Assembly: GCF_011617465.1 (NCBI RefSeq)
Contig: NZ_CP050153.1
Location: 1,922,001 to 1,986,000, forward strand
Source of the DNA: Brevibacterium pigmentatum
GTDB taxonomy: Bacteria; Actinomycetota; Actinomycetes; Actinomycetales; Brevibacteriaceae
Length of the DNA: 64,000 bases
Direction: 5' to 3'
Below, piece by piece: positions 1-7,679 of the stretch; within the stretch, counting starts at the first letter, position 1, and every line of letters starts with the position of its first letter. The notes below the pieces were generated by a model, which saw only the letters and a program-made list of their open reading frames with translations, was not told the DNA's origin and did no database searches. The position numbers and the translations under genes were made by a program.

Positions 1-712
1 CGACGGCGGCAGACTGTGCGAGTCCGGCTGCGGTCACTGACATCGCTGCGAGCACCGGCCTATCACCGGAATAGTCGATGACCGTGAATGATCCCGGAGC
101 GACGCTCAGACGTTGGAATTCGTCGAGGGGCATTCCCAGTGCATCGGCGATGATCGCCTTGATGATGTCTCCGTGGGAGACGATCATCGCCCACCGAGGC
201 GGCGCTGGCTTCCCAACGTCGGTCCCTGACTCCGAGGCAGTCCCTGATTTCGAAGCGGCCCCGAGGTCCGCATCGGCGCGTTCCTCCTCGCGCAGCTGCG
301 CCACGAGGTCACGGACGCGGGCCGTCGATCGGTCGGCCGCCTCGGTGATGGATTCGCCACCGGGGAACCTCGCCTGCGACGCTGACGTCACCACGGTCTT
401 CCATAGGGGCTCTCGCCCCAGCTCTTTGAGCGTTCGTCCCGTCCACTCGCCGTAGTCGAGTTCGATGACGGCGTCATCGACGGCGATGTCATCGAATTCG
501 GCCACCTCCGCCGCGACCATCGCGGTCTCTTGGCATCGCTGCAGCGGTGAATGCAGAAGGCGGGCGAAGTGCCGGTGCGGCAGCAGTTCGAGGTTGGCCC
601 GCAGGGCCCGTCTCCCCTCGTCGGTGAGAGACACGCCGGGGGCGCGTCCGGCCAGGATTCCGGAGACGTTGGCGCTGGAGAGGCCGTGCCGCAGAAGAAC
701 GATGACGGGCAT
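1..712 (-). CDS. Histidine phosphatase family protein (MSMEG_4193-like), 3' end outside window
   Basis: The minus-strand frame opens at ATG 712 and runs past the window edge (237 codons visible, no stop). The N-terminus reads MPVIVLLRHGLSSANVSG, carrying the RHG phosphohistidine motif at residues 8-10. A second catalytic-type stretch, AMIVSHGDIIKAII, lies near the visible C-terminus. This is the phosphoglycerate-mutase/histidine-phosphatase fold, which acts on phosphomonoesters in the cytoplasm; the substrate cannot be read from sequence. The next gene diverges and encodes a DUF5703 protein; the two share a 37-bp gap. A TAGTCT hexamer lies 7 nt upstream of the ATG, so the mRNA may be leaderless. 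Low-complexity residues (ASKSGTASESGTD) sit before the second His motif. The family call is firm; the exact role is unknown. Confidence 0.85.
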   Translation of the reverse strand, partial: MPVIVLLRHGLSSANVSGILAGRAPGVSLTDEGRRALRANLELLPHRHFARLLHSPLQRCQETAMVAAEVAEFDDIAVDDAVIELDYGEWTGRTLKELGREPLWKTVVTSASQARFPGGESITEAADRSTARVRDLVAQLREEERADADLGAASKSGTASESGTDVGKPAPPRWAMIVSHGDIIKAIIADALGMPLDEFQRLSVAPGSFTVIDYSGDRPVLAAMSVTAAGLAQSAAV

Positions 713-749
713 ACCGCCAAGACTAGCCCAGATCGTCTAGGGTGAGGCT
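713..749. promoter_or_regulatory. Back-to-back promoters of divergent genes, both probably leaderless
   Basis: On the plus strand TAGGGT (738-743) is followed by exactly 6 nt and then ATG 750. On the minus strand TAGTCT is followed by 7 nt and then ATG 712. Both fit a -10 hexamer placed so that transcription begins at the start codon. No clear -35 boxes were recognised. Confidence 0.45.
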
Positions 750-953
750 ATGAAACGTCAGCGTCCACGTATGACCTACGAGTTCCGGAAGGTCTCGTTC
801 TCTCGTGATGTGCCGCGTTCGGTCAGCCTGCAGGAACTCAACGACCAGGCGGAATACGGACAGTGGGAACTCGCTCGGACCCGCATCTCCGTCGGCGGAG
901 TCCGCACCGTCTGGCTGCGCCGGAAGATCATGCCGCTGACTCTGAGCAGCTGA
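750..953 (+). CDS. DUF5703 family protein
   Basis: This is a 67-residue basic protein (MKRQRPRMTYEFRKVSFSRD...) ending in WLRRKIMPLTLSS. It matches the small actinobacterial DUF5703 family in length and in its YEFR(K)VSF-RD opening; no function is known for that family. There are no membrane segments or cysteines. A GGTGAGG stretch precedes the ATG, but the TAGGGT box 6 nt before the ATG would make the transcript leaderless. Its divergent neighbour is a histidine phosphatase, and a transporter gene begins 4 nt after its stop. Confidence 0.8.
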   Translation: MKRQRPRMTYEFRKVSFSRDVPRSVSLQELNDQAEYGQWELARTRISVGGVRTVWLRRKIMPLTLSS

Positions 954-957
954 TGGT

Positions 958-1944
958 GTGAGGTCTTCCTCCCTCGTCACTGTCCTCACCGCTGGTCTCG
1001 TCACGATCGCTGCGGGAGCGGCGATGTCCCTGCAGGGACGAGCGAACGGCCTGCTCGGTCAGGTGCTCGGCCACGCCGTCTTCGCCGCGCTCGTCTCATT
1101 CGTCGTCGGACTCCTCTGTGTCGGCATCGCCCTTGCGGTCTCGGCCCGTTCACGAGGGGCGGCCCGACGACTCGTCGCACTGCTGCGTGAACGCACCGTG
1201 CCCTGGTGGATGCTCCTCGGGGGCTTGAGCGGCTGTCTCGTCGTCATCGCGCAGGCCACGACCATTCCTCGCATCGGCGTGGCCATGTTCACAATGGCTT
1301 TCGTCTCCGGTCAGGTCACCGGCGGACTCATCGTCGATTCCACCGATCTGCCGCCCGGAGGTCGGCAGCGGCTGGGAGTGCTGCGCATCCTCGGCGTGCT
1401 CATCGTGCTCGCGTCCCTGGCGTTTGCTGCTGGTGATCGTCTGCAGTCGGGGGTACCGCTGTGGGCTCCCCTGCTGCCGTTCGTCTCCGGGACGCTGACG
1501 AGTGTGCAGCAGGCCTTCAACGGCCATATTCGTGCCGCTACTGGGTCGGCGGTGGTCGCGACGACGGTGAATTTCACGGTCGGCTTCGCCGCACTCGTCG
1601 TCGGCACGCTCATCCTGCTCGGATCAGGCGTTCCCTGGAGCGGATTCCCGGCCTCCCCGGGTCAGTGGTGGATCCTCCTCGGCGGGGCCTTCGGCGTGGT
1701 CTTCATCGCTCTGACCACGGTGACCGTGGCACGGCTGGGCGTGCTGCTGCTCAGCTTGTTCGCGCTCTTCGGCAATCTGGTCGGGGCGTTGGCACTCGAT
1801 GCGCTGCTGCCGATCCCGGGCTCCGACGTCACGCTGACCACGGTGCTCAGCGCTGCTGGAGTGCTCGTCGGGATCGTGACGGTGCTGCCGGTCCCGGTCA
1901 GGCGTTCATCAGGAAGTCGCCGAGAACCCGCGTCCCGAACTTGA
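958..1944 (+). CDS. DMT family transporter (DUF606/YdcZ type)
   Basis: The 328-residue integral membrane protein has about ten hydrophobic segments in two similar halves. Each half opens with the small-residue-rich G-x-x-x-x-x-Q-x-x-x-N pattern (AMSLQGRANG near residue 24; TLTSVQQAFNGHIR near 185), typical of duplicated DUF606 transporters of the drug/metabolite superfamily. The substrate is unknown. The start is GTG 958, four bases after the DUF5703 stop; nearby ATG and GTG triplets in other frames stop at once. The 3' end runs 47 bp into the convergent M20 peptidase gene, leaving no terminator space. Confidence 0.85.
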   Translation: MRSSSLVTVLTAGLVTIAAGAAMSLQGRANGLLGQVLGHAVFAALVSFVVGLLCVGIALAVSARSRGAARRLVALLRERTVPWWMLLGGLSGCLVVIAQATTIPRIGVAMFTMAFVSGQVTGGLIVDSTDLPPGGRQRLGVLRILGVLIVLASLAFAAGDRLQSGVPLWAPLLPFVSGTLTSVQQAFNGHIRAATGSAVVATTVNFTVGFAALVVGTLILLGSGVPWSGFPASPGQWWILLGGAFGVVFIALTTVTVARLGVLLLSLFALFGNLVGALALDALLPIPGSDVTLTTVLSAAGVLVGIVTVLPVPVRRSSGSRREPASRT

Positions 1945-3205
1945 GCGCCGAGATCGGCACCCTCTCGTCGACGCCGTGGAACATGGCCGGGAAGTCGAGG
2001 TCGCTGGTGAGCTGGAGCGGGGCGAAGCCGTAGCCGGTGATGCCGAGCTCGGCCATCGACTTGTTGTCCGTGCCTCCGGAGAGCGTGTAGGGCAGAACCT
2101 TCGCGCTCGGGTCATCGGCGAGCAGGCTCTTCTGCATCTGCGCGACCAGCGGAGTGTCGAACGGCGACTCGAGCGCCTCGCCTTCGTCCTCTGCGGAAAT
2201 GTCGATGCCCTCCCCCGCGAGCTCCTTGATCTTGAGCATCACGTCTTCGTGCTGACCCGGCAGTGTGCGGCAGTCGACGTAGGCGGTCGCGGTGCCGGGG
2301 ATGACGTTGTGTTTGTATCCGGCTTCGAGGAATGACGGGTTCGAGGTGTTCTGCAAGGTCGGTGCCACGAACTTCTCGACCGATCCGAGCTCGGCGAGCA
2401 GCTGCGGGATCGTCTCTGCCGTGAACTCGATCCCCGTGAGCTCCGAGACGCCTTCGAGCAGCTTTCGCGTGGCCAAGGGGATCTCCTGAGGCCACGGGTG
2501 ATTGCCGATCCTCGTGATCGCGGCGGCGAGCCGCGTGACGGGGTTGTCGTCATTGCGCTGAGACCCGTGTCCGGCGGTGCCGTGAGCGATGAGGTTCAGC
2601 CAGGCCAGTCCCTTCTCCGCCGTCTGAATGAGGTAGACGCGCTGTCCGCGCACGTCCACGGAGTAGCCGCCGACCTCCGAGATCGCCTCGGTGGCTCCGG
2701 AGAACAGTTCGGGCCGGTTGCGCACCATATGACGGGCGCCGTAGTTGCCGCCTGCCTCCTCATCGGCGAAGAAGGCGATCACGAGGTCTCGGCGAGGGGT
2801 GAGTCCTTGGGCCAGCATCGCCCGGACGGAGGCGACGATCATCGCGTCCATGTTCTTCATGTCCACCGCGCCGCGGCCCCACAGCAGACCGTCCTTGATG
2901 ACGCCCTCGAAGGGGTCGACACTCCAGTCCTCCGCGGCCGCGGGAACGACGTCGGTGTGGCCGTGGACGACGAGAGCCGGAGCCTGCGGATCCGAGCCCT
3001 TGACACGGGCGACGAGATTGGCCCGTCCCGGTGAGGATTCGACGATTTCGGACTTCAGGTCCACCTCGGCGAGCCAGGAGGCGATGAGCTCAGCGGCCGG
3101 CAGCTCCGGGTTGGCTTTGTTCCCGCCCCAGTTCTGGGTGTCGATGCGGATGAGCTGACGGCACAGTTCGGTCACTTCGTCCTCTGCGGCACTGAAATCA
3201 AACAC
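1898..3205 (-). CDS. M20 family metallopeptidase / amidohydrolase
   Basis: This 435-residue zinc-dependent hydrolase of the M20/ArgE/DapE/CPG2 group has the metal-binding motif VVHGHTDVVPA (about residues 79-89), the second ligand in WGRGAVDMKN, and the catalytic FADEEAGG (general base Glu about 149). The dimerisation lid domain follows, and the C-terminal GGTDNKSMAELG supplies the last ligand region. It probably cleaves dipeptides or N-acyl amino acids in the cytoplasm; no signal peptide is visible. I chose GTG 3205 because GAGGGGAG lies just upstream; an ATG ten codons earlier (3235) lacks such a site and adds non-conserved residues. It overlaps the convergent transporter by 47 bp. Confidence 0.88.
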   Translation of the reverse strand: MFDFSAAEDEVTELCRQLIRIDTQNWGGNKANPELPAAELIASWLAEVDLKSEIVESSPGRANLVARVKGSDPQAPALVVHGHTDVVPAAAEDWSVDPFEGVIKDGLLWGRGAVDMKNMDAMIVASVRAMLAQGLTPRRDLVIAFFADEEAGGNYGARHMVRNRPELFSGATEAISEVGGYSVDVRGQRVYLIQTAEKGLAWLNLIAHGTAGHGSQRNDDNPVTRLAAAITRIGNHPWPQEIPLATRKLLEGVSELTGIEFTAETIPQLLAELGSVEKFVAPTLQNTSNPSFLEAGYKHNVIPGTATAYVDCRTLPGQHEDVMLKIKELAGEGIDISAEDEGEALESPFDTPLVAQMQKSLLADDPSAKVLPYTLSGGTDNKSMAELGITGYGFAPLQLTSDLDFPAMFHGVDERVPISALKFGTRVLGDFLMNA

Positions 3206-3310
3206 GGGGACTCCCCTCGGTGGTGGGTGGATCACGCGGCAGTGCTGTGATCGGCCTGACAGTCACCACCGTATCCCACCCGCGCGTCGGAAGCCGGGGA
3301 GAATGCGAAG

Positions 3311-3340
3311 ATGGCCTCCGGATCGAAATCCGGAGGCCAT
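3311..3340 (-). terminator. Hairpin downstream of tRNA-Leu
   Basis: This is a perfect 13-bp stem (ATGGCCTCCGGAT paired with its complement) closed by a CGAA/TTCG tetraloop, 11 nt beyond the tRNA 3' end. There is no strong U-tract after it, so termination is inferred from the position and stem. Confidence 0.7.
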
Positions 3341-3350
3341 CTCCTCGTTG

Positions 3351-3438
3351 TGCGCGAAGGGGGACTTGAACCCCCACGCCCGATAAGTTGGGCACTAGCA
3401 CCTCAAGCTAGCGCGTCTACCAATTCCGCCACTCGCGC
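3351..3438 (-). tRNA. tRNA-Leu (anticodon GAG)
   Basis: The 88-nt minus-strand sequence folds as a class II tRNA. The acceptor GCGCGAG pairs with TTCGCGC, and the D-loop contains TGGTAGACGC. The anticodon loop reads CTTGAGG with GAG at its centre, the variable arm is long, and the T-loop is GTTCAAGTC. The discriminator base is A and the 3' CCA is not encoded. It reads CUC/CUU leucine codons. Confidence 0.95.
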
Positions 3439-3452
3439 TGGCAACAGAGATA

Positions 3453-3480
3453 ACTCTACATGCGCGAAACGGTGTCGCAA
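3453..3480 (-). promoter_or_regulatory. Promoter of tRNA-Leu
   Basis: The minus strand shows TTGCGA (3480-3475), a 16-bp spacer and TAGAGT (3458-3453), ending 14 nt before the mature tRNA 5' end. This is a good sigma-70-type match in an otherwise gene-free gap. Confidence 0.6.
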
Positions 3481-3522
3481 AATCGAAATCGGCTTTTGTG
3501 ACGCACTGCACTTCTCACGCCA

Positions 3523-4374
3523 TCAGTTGAGGTGTGCCACCTGCGTGAGGACGTGCGGTTTGCCGTTCTTCAGATCGAAGACAGCCGACTGCGCGGCCTC
3601 GTGGCGACGCCCTTCGGTCAGCGCATAGCCGACCGTTCCCGGCAGCAGGATCGGCTTCGCGAACGACACGTCCCAACGGTAGGACTCGAGGCGGGGATCC
3701 ATCGCCGAGAACGCCCGCGAGGCGCTGTACATCCCGTGTGCGATCTGCTTCGGGAAACCGAATCCCTTCGCGGCCAGACCGTTGAGGTGGATCGGGTTGT
3801 AGTCTCCGGAGACCTTCGCATAGCGCTGGCCGATGATCGGATCCAGACGCCATACGGCGCTCGCCTGCGGCGCCGTGAACTCGAAGTGCGGCACCTGCGC
3901 CTTCGGCTTGGCTCCCGACAGCTTCCGCCCCTTGGCCAGGTACGTGGAGATCTCGTCCATCACGGGGCGTCCGTCGACCTTCGCCTCGAGCCGCACCTCG
4001 ATCGTCGTGCCCTTCGTGTGCTCGAAGGGACCGGCGAGTTCGAGGTGGAAGTCGACGACCTCGCCGAGGCGGGCCTGCGAATGCATATCGACGCGGTTGT
4101 GGATGTGGACCATCCCCATCATCGGCAGCGGCACCTCGGGATCGGCCAGCAGCTGCATGCTCAGCGGGAAGCCGAGGATGTGCAGATAGCCGGGGTGGAC
4201 GATGTCGTCCAGGCCGTGGCCGACGACATGGGCGAAGCCCGCATAGGCGACCGGTTCGAGCGGGATGCTGCGATCGATCGCATAGTCCGGCAGCTCCGGA
4301 CCGGTGCGCGGTCCCACCGGCAGGGTCTTGAGCAGGGCACGAGCGTAGATGGGAAGCATCGAATCCGCCATCAT
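3523..4374 (-). CDS. MaoC family (R)-hydratase, HtdX-like
   Basis: The 283-residue double-hotdog protein carries the hydratase motif in its C-terminal half as GDYNPIHLN (the D-x-N-P-x-H signature), followed by IAHGMYSASRA. Members hydrate trans-2-enoyl-CoA or enoyl-ACP to (R)-3-hydroxyacyl products. The start is ATG 4374, which overlaps the stop of the upstream ketoacyl reductase gene as ATGA, so the two are translationally coupled. Together with the reductase and thiolase it forms the same gene order as mycobacterial htdX-fabG4-fadA2 (known from Mycobacterium tuberculosis). It probably takes part in fatty acyl-CoA turnover or synthesis. The family assignment is secure; substrate chain length is unknown. 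Confidence 0.88.
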   Translation of the reverse strand: MMADSMLPIYARALLKTLPVGPRTGPELPDYAIDRSIPLEPVAYAGFAHVVGHGLDDIVHPGYLHILGFPLSMQLLADPEVPLPMMGMVHIHNRVDMHSQARLGEVVDFHLELAGPFEHTKGTTIEVRLEAKVDGRPVMDEISTYLAKGRKLSGAKPKAQVPHFEFTAPQASAVWRLDPIIGQRYAKVSGDYNPIHLNGLAAKGFGFPKQIAHGMYSASRAFSAMDPRLESYRWDVSFAKPILLPGTVGYALTEGRRHEAAQSAVFDLKNGKPHVLTQVAHLN

Positions 4375-5723
4375 GCACCCACCATGTTCTGACCGCACAC
4401 GCGCAGGGTCTGTCCGTTGATGCCGCGAGCACCGCTGGAGGCGAGGAAGCCGATGGCTTCGGCGACGTCGACCGGCTGACCGCCCTGCTGCAGGCTCGAG
4501 AGCCGGCGGGCGACCTGGCGGGTCAATGTCGGCATCTTCGCGGTCATATCCGTTTCGATGAACCCGGGCGCCACCGCGTTGATCGCGCCCCCACGAGCAG
4601 CGAAGTCCTCCGCCGAGGCGGCGGTGAGTCCGATGACTCCGGCCTTCGAAGTCGCGTAGTTCGTCTGGCCGCGGTTGCCCGCGATACCCGACGTCGAGGC
4701 CAGGGAGACGACCTGGGCGCCGTCGGCGAAGAGTCCCTTCTCCGCCAGTCGAGAATTGATCATCGTCTGCGCGGCGATATTGACGGCGATGACGGAATCC
4801 CATTTGGCCGCGTCCATGTTCGCCAGCATCTTGTCTCGAGTGATGCCGGCGTTGTGGACGAGGATGTCCACGGGTGCTCCGAGCGCCTCGGTGATCTTGT
4901 CCGGGGCATCGGCTGCGGTGATGTCGAGCTGCAGCGACTTGCCGCCGATCCGGTTCATCACCTGCGCCAGCGCCTGACCGGCCTGCGGCATGTCGACGCC
5001 GACGACGTAGGCGCCGTCACGGGCGAGATTCTCGGCGATCGCGGCTCCGATTCCGCGTGCGGCACCGGTCACCACAGCGGTGCGTCCGGCCAGCGGGCCG
5101 GCATCGCCGGTGGACATGAATTCGCTCAGGCTCAGTCGCTGCCCGGCGTCGGAGGAGACCGTGAGGAACTGGCCGGAGACATAGGCGGATTTGCCGGAGA
5201 GCAGGAACCACAGGGCCGCTGCCACCGAGGGTGCGGTGAGGTCGACTCCGTCGAGCAGGATCCCGTTGGCGGTGGCGCCGGCGCGCATCTCATGGGCGAC
5301 CGACCTGGTGAAGCCGGTGATGCCCTGGGCGGTGGCGGCCTGCTCCGGCGTCTGGCTCTGCGCATCCGGTGCCGTCGAGATGGTGATCACTCGACCACAG
5401 GCGGCCAGTGAACGCAGGGCGGCACCGACTTCGAGGACGACCGGTGACAGATCGGCCGGAGACTGCGCATCGTCGAGGACGGCGATGACAGCCCGCAGCT
5501 TCTCACCGGTCTGGGCGTTGCGGCGGACCTCGAGTCCGTTCTCCAGCAGCTGATCGGCCAGGCCTTGGGCGCCGGGACCAGCACCGAGGACGAGGACCGG
5601 CTTGTTCTCATACGACGCCGGGGTGGAGCCGAAGCGGTTGAGCTCGACCGGCTGCGGCAGACCGAGGGTCTTGGCGACCTGCTTCAGCGGTCCGTTGACG
5701 AGGGAGAGATAGGTGTCTTTCAT
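4371..5723 (-). CDS. High-molecular-weight 3-oxoacyl-ACP/CoA reductase (FabG4-like)
   Basis: This 450-residue protein is nearly twice the length of ordinary FabG. The N-terminal about 200 residues form a degenerate flavodoxin/Rossmann-like domain (NKPVLVLGAGPGAQGLADQL). The C-terminal domain is a complete short-chain dehydrogenase with TGAARGIGAAIAENLARDG, the VHNAGITRD strand, a catalytic Ser and YATSK, and the PGFIETDMT loop. This matches mycobacterial FabG4, an NADH-dependent beta-ketoacyl-CoA reductase. It is coupled by ATGA to the MaoC gene downstream, and its own start overlaps the thiolase stop. The likely role is reduction of 3-oxoacyl-CoA within the same pathway. Confidence 0.88.
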   Translation of the reverse strand: MKDTYLSLVNGPLKQVAKTLGLPQPVELNRFGSTPASYENKPVLVLGAGPGAQGLADQLLENGLEVRRNAQTGEKLRAVIAVLDDAQSPADLSPVVLEVGAALRSLAACGRVITISTAPDAQSQTPEQAATAQGITGFTRSVAHEMRAGATANGILLDGVDLTAPSVAAALWFLLSGKSAYVSGQFLTVSSDAGQRLSLSEFMSTGDAGPLAGRTAVVTGAARGIGAAIAENLARDGAYVVGVDMPQAGQALAQVMNRIGGKSLQLDITAADAPDKITEALGAPVDILVHNAGITRDKMLANMDAAKWDSVIAVNIAAQTMINSRLAEKGLFADGAQVVSLASTSGIAGNRGQTNYATSKAGVIGLTAASAEDFAARGGAINAVAPGFIETDMTAKMPTLTRQVARRLSSLQQGGQPVDVAEAIGFLASSGARGINGQTLRVCGQNMVGA

Positions 5724-7009
5724 GCTGCCTCCACAATCGCGGTGAGTCCCTGTCCGCCTGCGGCGCAGATCGAGACCAGGGAGCGCTTCTTTCCGGTGGT
5801 CTTCAGGTGCTTGGCGGTGCTGGCGATGATACGTCCGCCAGTGGCGGCGAAGGGGTGGCCGGCGGCGAGGCTCGAACCCAGTGGGTTGAGCTTGTCGCGG
5901 TCGATGGTCCCCAGCGCCTTGTCGAGTCCGACCTTGCCACGGCAGAACTCCTCCGATTCCCAGGCCGCCAGATGCGAGAGCACGGTGGAGGCGAATGCCT
6001 CGTGGATCTCGAAGACGTCGAAATCATCGAAGGTCAGGCCATTGCGCGCGAGCAGGCGCGGCACGGCATAGGCGGGCGCCATGAGCAGTCCCTCGTCACC
6101 GTCGACGAAATCGACGGCGGCGGCTTCGGCATCGACGAGTCGAGCCAGCGGGGTGTATCCGTGTTCGGCGGCCCAGTCCTCGCTGCCCAGCAGCACCGAG
6201 GAAGCGCCGTCGGTCAGCGGGGTCGAGTTGCCGGCGGTCATGGTCGCCTCGGCGGCGAGCTTCTTGCCGAAGACGGGGTTGAGCTTCGCCAGCGCTTCCA
6301 CGGTCGAATCGGCACGCACGTTCGTATCGCGGCTGACCCCGAGGTACGGAGTCGTGAGATCGTCGAAGAATCCGGACTCCCATGCCGCGGCGAGGTTCTT
6401 GTGCGAGGCCACGGCGAGTTCGTCCTGAGCCTGTCGGCTGATGCCCCAGGCAGCCGTGGTGATCGCCTGGTGCTCGCCCATGCTCAAGCCCGTGCGCGGT
6501 TCGCCCGTGCTCGGTGCCTGCGGTGCGAGGTAGGCAGGGCGGATCTGCGAGGCGATCTTCGCCTTCTGCACCATCGTCTTCGCACGGGTGAGTTCGAGGA
6601 GGATCTCGCGCATCGAATCGTTGATGACGATCGGAGCGTCGGACGTCGAATCCACGCCGGAGGCGATTCCGGACTCGATCTGTCCGGCGTTGATTTTGTT
6701 GTTGAGGCTGACCACGGCTTCCAGGCCGGTGGCGCAGGCTTGACCGAGATCGAAGGCGGGCGTCGTCGGCGCCAGGGCCGAGCCGAGCACGGCCTCACGG
6801 GTGAGGTTGAAGTCCTTCGAGTGCTTAAGGACGGCGCCTCCGGCGACTTCGCCGATATTCTCCCCGGCCAATCCGAAGCGGGCGACGAGCCCGTCGATGG
6901 CCGAAGTGAGCATATCGAGGTTCGTGGCCTTCGAGTACTGCTTGTTCGAGCGGGCGAACGGAATTCGGTTGCCGCCGAGGATGACGGCGCGGTTGTTGGG
7001 AGCGGACAT
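5720..7009 (-). CDS. Acetyl-CoA C-acyltransferase (thiolase, FadA2-like)
   Basis: The 429-residue thiolase has the acyl-binding Cys in GQACATGLEAV, the substrate-loop GNSTPLTDGAS, the active-site His in LAAGHPFAATGGR and the proton-shuttling Cys in SICAAGGQG. It performs thiolytic cleavage or formation of 3-ketoacyl-CoA. I start it at ATG 7009 because GGAGG is spaced correctly before it; a GTG two codons earlier would overlap that ribosome site. Its 5' region faces a TetR gene and the shared operator at 7040-7064. Its stop overlaps the reductase start, so thiolase, reductase and hydratase form one transcript. Confidence 0.9.
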   Translation of the reverse strand: MSAPNNRAVILGGNRIPFARSNKQYSKATNLDMLTSAIDGLVARFGLAGENIGEVAGGAVLKHSKDFNLTREAVLGSALAPTTPAFDLGQACATGLEAVVSLNNKINAGQIESGIASGVDSTSDAPIVINDSMREILLELTRAKTMVQKAKIASQIRPAYLAPQAPSTGEPRTGLSMGEHQAITTAAWGISRQAQDELAVASHKNLAAAWESGFFDDLTTPYLGVSRDTNVRADSTVEALAKLNPVFGKKLAAEATMTAGNSTPLTDGASSVLLGSEDWAAEHGYTPLARLVDAEAAAVDFVDGDEGLLMAPAYAVPRLLARNGLTFDDFDVFEIHEAFASTVLSHLAAWESEEFCRGKVGLDKALGTIDRDKLNPLGSSLAAGHPFAATGGRIIASTAKHLKTTGKKRSLVSICAAGGQGLTAIVEAA

Positions 7010-7039
7010 GTGCACCTCCGAGTGGTTGATTTAGCCGAT

Positions 7040-7064
7040 ACCGACAGTACCTGATACTGTCGGT
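7040..7064. promoter_or_regulatory. TetR-type operator between divergent lipid-metabolism transcripts
   Basis: The perfect inverted repeat ACCGACAGTA-N5-TACTGTCGGT lies in the 58-bp gap between the thiolase and TetR starts and ends 3 bp before the TetR ATG. Its right arm contains TACTGT, which sits 7 nt before ATG 7068 and can serve as a -10 box for a leaderless tetR mRNA. A bound repressor would therefore block tetR directly and probably the divergent thiolase promoter as well. Confidence 0.8.
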
Positions 7065-7067
7065 TAC

Positions 7068-7679
7068 ATGAAATCGATCACAGACGGCCGCTCGACGAGG
7101 TGGCAGAAGCACCGCGATGAGCGTCGTCGCGAACTTCTGCGCTCTGTGCGGCTCGTCGTCGACGAATACGGCGATGACATGTCGATGGAGCAGATCTCGG
7201 ACGCGACCGGAACGTCGAAGTCGGTGCTTTACCGATACTTCGCCGACCGGGCGGGTCTGCAGGCAGCCATGGGCGAATGGGCGATGGGCGTCATCGTCCG
7301 GTCTCTCGATGAGGCCGCGGCCGCCTCGGCGAAGGGCGAGGGTTCAGCCGCGGCGCAGGAGTCCCTGGCCGCGATGATCCGCGCATTCGTCACGCTCGCC
7401 GGGAATTCCCCGAACGTGTATCGCTTCTGCGACACCGCGGTCAACCGGTTCGCGCCCGAGGAGACCGGCGGTTTCTTCAATTCCGTTGCCGGGCAGCTGG
7501 CCGAACGCCTCGACCTGAGCGGGGAGCAGGCTCGGCTGTGGTCGGCCGGAGCGATCGGTTTCGTCCGCGCCGCCACCGAGACGTGGCTGTCCCGACCGGA
7601 CCGGCCCGAGGAATTCGCCACCACCATCACCCATTGGCTCTGGGCAACCCTGCCCGAACAACGAGGAGTAGAAAAATGA
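7068..7679 (+). CDS. TetR/AcrR family transcriptional regulator
   Basis: The 203-residue protein has an N-terminal helix-turn-helix at about residues 42-65 (MSMEQISDATGTSKSVLYRY followed by FADRAGL) and a helical ligand-binding C-terminal domain. TetR proteins are usually repressors released by a small ligand; an acyl-CoA is plausible here because every neighbour acts on acyl thioesters. The perfect inverted repeat immediately before its start is the likely autoregulatory operator. Its stop codon overlaps the start of the acyl-CoA oxidase-like gene (ATG 7676, TGA 7677), so regulator and enzyme are co-expressed. Confidence 0.9.
   Translation: MKSITDGRSTRWQKHRDERRRELLRSVRLVVDEYGDDMSMEQISDATGTSKSVLYRYFADRAGLQAAMGEWAMGVIVRSLDEAAAASAKGEGSAAAQESLAAMIRAFVTLAGNSPNVYRFCDTAVNRFAPEETGGFFNSVAGQLAERLDLSGEQARLWSAGAIGFVRAATETWLSRPDRPEEFATTITHWLWATLPEQRGVEK

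Noticed and set aside
1021..1056. Another copy of the dispersed palindrome (GTCCCTGCAGGGAC) in the DMT transporter
   Set aside because: The centre differs (TGCA instead of CGCG) and the encoded SLQGRANG is a conserved family motif, so it is explained by protein constraint.
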